Positions 59,197 to 64,000 of a stretch of DNA of 64,000 bases are shown piece by piece; the stretch's first letter is position 1; the number at the start of each line of letters is the position of its first letter. Location of the stretch: NCBI RefSeq assembly GCF_024623785.1, contig NZ_JANKBZ010000037.1:1-64000 (forward strand), read 5' to 3'. The notes under the pieces are model-generated. The model had not been told where the DNA came from. It saw only the letters and a list, made by a program, of their open reading frames with translations, and did no database searches. Source of the stretch: Archangium lipolyticum (GTDB lineage: Bacteria > Myxococcota > Myxococcia > Myxococcales > Myxococcaceae). The position numbers and the translations under genes are program-made.

Positions 59197-62100
59197 ATGA
59201 GAAAGACAGAGGTGGTTCGGCTGCTCCTCGCCGGGATGGTCGCCGTGCTCGGCGGCTGCTCGGAGATACAGGGGGTGGATGATGCCCCCGTGCTGGCACC
59301 GGGAACCGTGGCCCAGGCATTGCCGCTGGGCGCCGTCCAGGTGCGAGACATCAACACCCGCCCCGTCCGGTTTCCCCAGCACGACCCCGGGTCCGTGGCC
59401 CTGGGGGGTGGCGTGTCGCTCTTCGTGGCGAACGACGAGTTGCATGGCAGGGAGCTGTGGCGCAGTGACGGAACCGAGGCGGGCACCTCGCTGGTGAGGG
59501 ACCTCGTGCCAGGATTGCCGGGCTCGAATCCCCGGCTCCTGACCCTCGCTCAGGGGACGGTCTTCTTCTCGGCCCGGAGCGGCGGCGCGGACGACTTCGG
59601 TGCTGAAGAGCTGTGGAAGACGGACGGCACCCCGGCGGGCACCGTCCTGGTGAAGCGCCTGCTCAGTACCAGCAACTCGGATCAGATCGGCGCCATGGTC
59701 CAGGTGGGTGGAACGGTGTTCTTCATCTACCACCAGTACGATGGGAACTATCTGCAGCAGCTCTGGAAGAGCGATGGCACCGCGGCGGGCACCGTGCTCC
59801 TCCAGCAACTGGCTCCCACGGACAGCTGCGGCTGTGATTTCGAGCTGATCTCCACGGGCACCGCCGTGTTCTTCACCGGCCGGGACGCCGCGAACAACCT
59901 GCAGGTGTGGAAGCGGGATGGGGCCGGAGCCGTGCTCCTCGCGACGATCCCCGTGCCTTCCGGCTCCTTCATTTCCAGCCACCTGCTCACCCAGGTGGGC
60001 AGCTCGCTCTTCTTCACCGTGGACAAGGTCCTGTGGAAGAGCGACGGGACGCCCGCGGGAACCGTCCCCGTGGCCACGCAGTCCTCGAGGATCTCCGACC
60101 TGGAGGCCGTCAACGGCACCCTCTTCCTCTCGAGCTCCACGTCCCTCTGGAAGAGCAATGGCACGGCGCCGGTCCTGATCCGCACATTCGATGACGCGCC
60201 GGGCTCGCTCACCGCGCTCGGCAACACCCTGTATTTCATTGGCACCGACGCCCTGGGCGGACGTGAGCTGTGGACGAGCGATGGCACGACGGCGGGCACG
60301 CGCCAGGTGAAGGATGTGCTCCCGGGCGCCGACGGCTCGGCCCCCCAGGAGCTCCTCGCCTGGAACGGTGGCCTCTACTTCACCGCCTCGACTACCGTGG
60401 GCACGCGCGGGCTGTGGCGCAGTGACGGCACCGCCACCGGGACCCTCGCGCTCAAGACGTGGGCCGAAGTGGAGAACCCCTGGTACTCAGTGTCCCCCAC
60501 TCCCACCCCGGTGGGGAGCGCGCTGTTCTTCTCCGTGCCGGAAGGCCCGGTGGACCCGGACTCCTGGCTGGACCGCAGGCCGCGGAGCACGTGGAGGACG
60601 ACCGGGACCGTGAAGGGGACCCGGGAGCTGGCGGGTGTCTGGGCGGGCACCCGGAGCTCCCAGCTCCGGCAGCGCCCCCTCGGTGTCGTTGGAGGGACGG
60701 TCTTCTTCGTCGCCTCGGATGGCAACCCCGGCGAGGCGCTCTGGAAGAGCGATGGGACGGCGGCCGGTACGGTCCAGCTCAGGGCGCTGGCGCGGGTGGC
60801 TCCGGAGGAGGACACGTGGCTGCGCAGGCCCGGAGCGGCGCACGTGGGCGGGACGCTCTTCTTCACGGCGGACGATGGGGTGCATGGCCTCGAGCTGTGG
60901 AAGAGCGATGGCACCGCCGTCGGGACGGTGCTGGTCAAGGACCTCCGCCCGGGCCCCGACCCCTCCCAACCCGAGGAGCTCACCGCGTTCAACGGCGCCC
61001 TGTTCTTCACGGCGTATGACGACGTCAACGGGATGTCCCTCTGGCGCAGCGATGGAACCGAGGCAGGCACCGTTCCCGTCAAGTCCATGGGCCAGGAGGA
61101 CTCCTCGGGGAGCGTCGACGAGCTCACGGCGATGGGAGGACTCCTCTACTTCGAGGCGGATGACAGCCTTCACGATCCAGGGTTGTGGAAGACGGACGGC
61201 ACTCCGGGCGGGACGAGCCTGGTCAAGGTTCCCTTCGCCAACGCGTACGCCTCGCTCGGCATGTTCATGGCGGTGAACGGCACCCTGTTCTTCAGCGCTC
61301 GCGACGGATACGGCGTGACGCAGCTCTGGAAGAGCGATGGCACGCAGAGCGGCACGGTCCTCGTCAAGGGCGGGTTCGAGGCCCTGGAGATGTCCCACCC
61401 GGTGACCTCGCAGGGCGTGTTGTACTTCACCGCGGACGAGGGTGTTCACGGCTACGAGCTGTGGCGGAGCGATGGCACGGAGGCCGGGACGCGCCTGCTC
61501 AAGGACATCCATCCCGGGCTCGGAAGCTCCGGGCCCCATGCGCTCACGCCCACGGGCTCGGGGCTGGTGTTCGTGGCCTACGAGGAGACCCATGGCTGGG
61601 AGCTCTGGAGGACCGACGGAACGGAGGCCGGGACGCGCCTGCTCGTAGACCTGCTTCCGGGTCCCCAGGGAGGCGTCCGCGCCAGGGATCAGGACTACCT
61701 CGTCGACATCCTCGGACTGGAGGATCGGGGCCTGGCGCTCTTCAGTGGAGTGGACGAAGCCGGCGGCGCGGAGCTGTGGCGGACGGATGGGACGGTGGCG
61801 GGCACGTTCCGGATGCTGGACGTCGTGCCCGGCTCCGGCTCCTCCGAACCCGATTCGTTCGCCCATGTGGGGGATCGGCTCTTCTTCATGGCCGGTGACA
61901 AGGCATATGGCCGCGAGCCTCGATTCCTCGCCATCCCCAGGGACCTCGGCTCGGCCACCGGCAACGCCGTCGTCCAGGGCTCCACGTGCACCGCGGCGAG
62001 CCAGGTGACTCCCAGTTGCACCTACAACGCCCTGGCCCCTGACTCCACGTTCGCCTGGACGGCGCCCTCGGCGGGTCTCTTCACCTTCAGCACGGAGGGC

Positions 62101-62295
62101 TCCAGCTACGACACGAGCCTCGAGGTGTCGGACTCCGCTTCCGGCACGTCGCTGGGGTGCAACGACGACGCGAACGAGACGCTCCAGTCGTCCGTGGCGG
62201 TGAGCCTGTCGGCCGGGCAGACCGTCCTCATCACCGTGGACGGTTACGACACGGAGTGCGGACCCTTCGTGCTCAACATCCATCCCTCACCGTAA
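59197..62295 (+). CDS. SDGT-repeat (ELWxSDGTxAGT) lipoprotein
   Basis: A 1032-residue lipoprotein (LLLAGMVAVLGGC, C21 lipidated) made mainly of about 17 repeats of roughly 50 residues with the core ELWKSDGTxAGTxLVKD and strands such as GTLFFTAxDGxHGxELW. This repeat family forms beta-propellers and is found in large secreted proteins. The last 100 residues (SATGNAVVQGSTCTAASQVTPSC, AWTAPSAGLFTFSTEGSSYDTSL, VLITVDGYDTECGPFVLNI) resemble a PPC-type domain. It is probably displayed or released outside the cell. Repeats are imperfect and mixed in age. GGGGA lies six bases before ATG 59197. Confidence 0.85.
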   Translation: MRKTEVVRLLLAGMVAVLGGCSEIQGVDDAPVLAPGTVAQALPLGAVQVRDINTRPVRFPQHDPGSVALGGGVSLFVANDELHGRELWRSDGTEAGTSLVRDLVPGLPGSNPRLLTLAQGTVFFSARSGGADDFGAEELWKTDGTPAGTVLVKRLLSTSNSDQIGAMVQVGGTVFFIYHQYDGNYLQQLWKSDGTAAGTVLLQQLAPTDSCGCDFELISTGTAVFFTGRDAANNLQVWKRDGAGAVLLATIPVPSGSFISSHLLTQVGSSLFFTVDKVLWKSDGTPAGTVPVATQSSRISDLEAVNGTLFLSSSTSLWKSNGTAPVLIRTFDDAPGSLTALGNTLYFIGTDALGGRELWTSDGTTAGTRQVKDVLPGADGSAPQELLAWNGGLYFTASTTVGTRGLWRSDGTATGTLALKTWAEVENPWYSVSPTPTPVGSALFFSVPEGPVDPDSWLDRRPRSTWRTTGTVKGTRELAGVWAGTRSSQLRQRPLGVVGGTVFFVASDGNPGEALWKSDGTAAGTVQLRALARVAPEEDTWLRRPGAAHVGGTLFFTADDGVHGLELWKSDGTAVGTVLVKDLRPGPDPSQPEELTAFNGALFFTAYDDVNGMSLWRSDGTEAGTVPVKSMGQEDSSGSVDELTAMGGLLYFEADDSLHDPGLWKTDGTPGGTSLVKVPFANAYASLGMFMAVNGTLFFSARDGYGVTQLWKSDGTQSGTVLVKGGFEALEMSHPVTSQGVLYFTADEGVHGYELWRSDGTEAGTRLLKDIHPGLGSSGPHALTPTGSGLVFVAYEETHGWELWRTDGTEAGTRLLVDLLPGPQGGVRARDQDYLVDILGLEDRGLALFSGVDEAGGAELWRTDGTVAGTFRMLDVVPGSGSSEPDSFAHVGDRLFFMAGDKAYGREPRFLAIPRDLGSATGNAVVQGSTCTAASQVTPSCTYNALAPDSTFAWTAPSAGLFTFSTEGSSYDTSLEVSDSASGTSLGCNDDANETLQSSVAVSLSAGQTVLITVDGYDTECGPFVLNIHPSP

Positions 62296-62376
62296 AGCCC
62301 AGCGAGCGGAACAGGACCGCGCCCTCATACACACGGAAGTAGCGGCCGAGTAGCAGGGGACGATACTCGGCCGCCC

Positions 62377-63867
62377 ATGGGACATCCCAGCCCGCCACCG
62401 CTCTGCCACTTCGTTCTCCTGCTGCTCGTGCTCTTCCCGTTCACGACACGAGCCAACGCCATGGAGGGCCAGCGTCTTCGTGTGAAGGTACCGGTGGATA
62501 CGCGCGGACACTGGGACCCCAGCGCTGGCTACTCTGTGTCTCTCACGTTTCCGCTACGGCCATTGACCCCCAAGGACGCGGCGCCACTCTCTCGTGAGGA
62601 CGTGCGGGCCATCCTCAAAGCCTTCGAAGGCGTGTACGGAGAGGTGGCGCCGCTCCCAGCGGGAACACGAGAAAAACCCACCGCCCTCAAGCTCGCCTTA
62701 CCGATAGCTCTTGGAAGCCAGGAGCCATGCCCTCCCGATTCCAAGTCCGAGGGGAAATCCAAGCCCAGGCGAATCCTGTCACCAGGAGTAGAGAAACGAA
62801 TCCGCCAGGACTACACGGGATTCTACAACTCCAAGGACGTCGGCCGACTCGACGAAGCTGGACCGTTGGAAGACAGCCTCTTCTTCCTGGCACTCGAACG
62901 CTCACCCAGGCACATGGGGCCTGGTGCCCAACAAGCGGCCGAGGAGATGTTCACCTCGCCCGTCTTCATTGCCTCCATGGCAATCTCCATGACTCTTTAT
63001 TTGGTCGCATTAGCTACACCCGAACCGTTCATCTCGAAGGGAGCCGTGGCGGCGCTCACCTTCTGGCTCATGGCGACCTACGGTGTTTCGGAAGTCTTGG
63101 CGGTGACCTCGGCGGTCAAACGCTTGTATGACGAGTCGTCAGCGGCGATGACGGAGAGCGCACTGGAAGATGCTTCCAGACACTTCGGAGAGGCCATTGG
63201 GGGCGTGGGGCTGAGAATCCTCGTGACGGTCGCGGTGGGCAGATTGGCCGGCAAGCACTCCGAAGTGCCCATGACGCCTGGGAGTGGAGGGCTCTGGGAC
63301 AAGCTCGGCAAGGTTGGCGTCTCCGTGCAGAAGACCGTTGCCTCCTCGGAAGGAGCTTTCCTGTCGGTGGCCACGGCGGACGGGGCGGTGGAGATTTCCC
63401 AGGCAGCAAGCACGGTGACCTCGACAGCAGACGGGACCATCTTGCTCATGGGTGCGACGCTGGGCGCGAGTGCCTCAGCCGTCAAGGACGCGCTCAAGGC
63501 CGCGCGGGTATCGGGAGACTGCGCCCCGAAGAAGGAGGACGACAACGAGGGCCACCACATCGCCACGGACAAGAACGAGGATTCCGACAGGAATGGAGGC
63601 CCCTGGACGCCACGCTTCGAGCTACTTTTCAAGCGCGCGGGACTCCGCCTGAACGATCTGGTCAATATCGTTTTTCTCAGGGGCCACAAGGGTCCTCACC
63701 CCGAGGAGTATCACAACGAAGTCTTCCGCCGGCTCCGTGATGCCCTCAGAACATGCAGGACAGCGGAGGATTGCCGGAGCAGTTTGGAAGACGAGCTCGA
63801 CAGCATCGCCGCTGATGTTTGCAAGCCAGGCTCCAAGCTCAACAAACTCGTCACAAGGAAGAAATGA
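62377..63867 (+). CDS. Secreted AHH-type nuclease polymorphic toxin
   Basis: A 496-residue exported protein with a cleavable signal peptide (MGHPSPPPLCHFVLLLLVLF, then ANA at 26-28) but no lipobox, unlike the other toxins here. The middle has hydrophobic helices (FIASMAISMTLYLVALATPE, AAVALTFWLM-like), perhaps for membrane passage. The C-terminus is an AHH/HNH-like nuclease: GHH with H393-H394, a downstream LFKRAGLRLNDLVNIVFL, and HKGPHPEEYHNEVFRRL with H437, H441 and H446. The following gene begins inside its stop codon (ATGA overlap) and encodes an Imm11-like immunity protein. Confidence 0.8.
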   Translation: MGHPSPPPLCHFVLLLLVLFPFTTRANAMEGQRLRVKVPVDTRGHWDPSAGYSVSLTFPLRPLTPKDAAPLSREDVRAILKAFEGVYGEVAPLPAGTREKPTALKLALPIALGSQEPCPPDSKSEGKSKPRRILSPGVEKRIRQDYTGFYNSKDVGRLDEAGPLEDSLFFLALERSPRHMGPGAQQAAEEMFTSPVFIASMAISMTLYLVALATPEPFISKGAVAALTFWLMATYGVSEVLAVTSAVKRLYDESSAAMTESALEDASRHFGEAIGGVGLRILVTVAVGRLAGKHSEVPMTPGSGGLWDKLGKVGVSVQKTVASSEGAFLSVATADGAVEISQAASTVTSTADGTILLMGATLGASASAVKDALKAARVSGDCAPKKEDDNEGHHIATDKNEDSDRNGGPWTPRFELLFKRAGLRLNDLVNIVFLRGHKGPHPEEYHNEVFRRLRDALRTCRTAEDCRSSLEDELDSIAADVCKPGSKLNKLVTRKK

Positions 63868-64000
63868 ACACCCACGCCAGATATTTCGACCTGTCGGACG
63901 ACATGCGCATTCCCGGACGGTGGGTCTTGAGCCAACTCGATGTCGATGATCGAGGCCAGCCCATGGACCCCTGGCTATTCGATCAGGGAAAGGTCATCAA
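63864..64000 (+). CDS. Imm11-family immunity protein, cut by the window edge
   Basis: The first 45 residues are present: MNTHARYFDLSDDMRIPGRW then VLSQLDVDDRGQPMDPWLFDQGK. The FDLSDDMxxPGRW start is characteristic of the Imm11 (DUF1629) immunity family common in myxobacteria. It overlaps the AHH toxin gene by four bases, as expected for a coupled toxin-immunity pair. The remainder lies outside the window. Confidence 0.8.
   Translation, partial: MNTHARYFDLSDDMRIPGRWVLSQLDVDDRGQPMDPWLFDQGKVI

Overview
The window is GC-rich, densely coded DNA of a predatory delta-type bacterium, most likely a myxobacterium of the Cystobacterineae (Archangium/Cystobacter/Myxococcus relatives). This is inferred from gene content: many lipoproteins, a Ser/Thr kinase with TPRs beside a sigma factor, secreted repeat and fibrinogen-like proteins, an M4 protease, and several polymorphic toxin-immunity pairs. 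No tRNA, rRNA, CRISPR array or complete insertion sequence was seen.

Layout. 1-11.5 kb: a frameshifted pseudogene, a JmjC/cupin-type protein, a DUF819 permease, a PDZ-CPBP membrane protease, a chemoreceptor whose last codons lie in a palindromic repeat, two aldo/keto reductases, an L,D-transpeptidase and a spore-photoproduct-lyase-like radical SAM protein. 11.4-16.2 kb: a tandem duplication of a lipoprotein toxin and its immunity gene. 16-27 kb: metabolic and membrane genes, an Rpn-type nuclease and an MgtC-family transporter. 26.8-33.6 kb: signalling (STAS-like, Ser/Thr kinase, sigma factor, histidine kinase). 33.6-36.1 kb: a broken second Rpn copy and an AbiE-like toxin-antitoxin pair behind nested inverted repeats. 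36.2-43.9 kb: two membrane-fusion adaptors and a C39-peptidase ABC exporter, directly followed by another lipoprotein toxin and a fused immunity protein. 43.9-52 kb: three secreted lipoproteins, two with fibrinogen-like domains and one large protein with a haem-binding motif, then a six-bladed repeat protein and an SDR. 52.2-58 kb: an M4 protease and a ribosomal-peptide cluster. 58-64 kb: an alpha/beta hydrolase, a 1032-residue SDGT-repeat lipoprotein, and an AHH-nuclease toxin followed by a truncated Imm11-type immunity gene.

Two systems stand out. The first is a candidate graspetide (omega-ester peptide) operon on the minus strand at 54213-57971. It holds a 55-residue precursor with a double-glycine leader, an MvdC/MvdD-type ATP-grasp ligase, a PpiC-related peptide maturation protein and a lipoprotein with TPR, POTRA-like and HEAT-like parts. 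Its short Thr/Asp core does not look like the microviridin or plesiocin motifs. The second is the tandem toxin-immunity pair. Its two copies are identical over about 209 toxin residues and almost identical over the last ~95 immunity residues, but a ~670-bp segment covering the toxin tip and the immunity N-terminal part has diverged. This suggests recombination that exchanges toxin-immunity specificity. The lipoprotein form of three of the four toxins recalls SitA toxins that Myxococcus passes between cells by outer-membrane exchange; that link is an inference.
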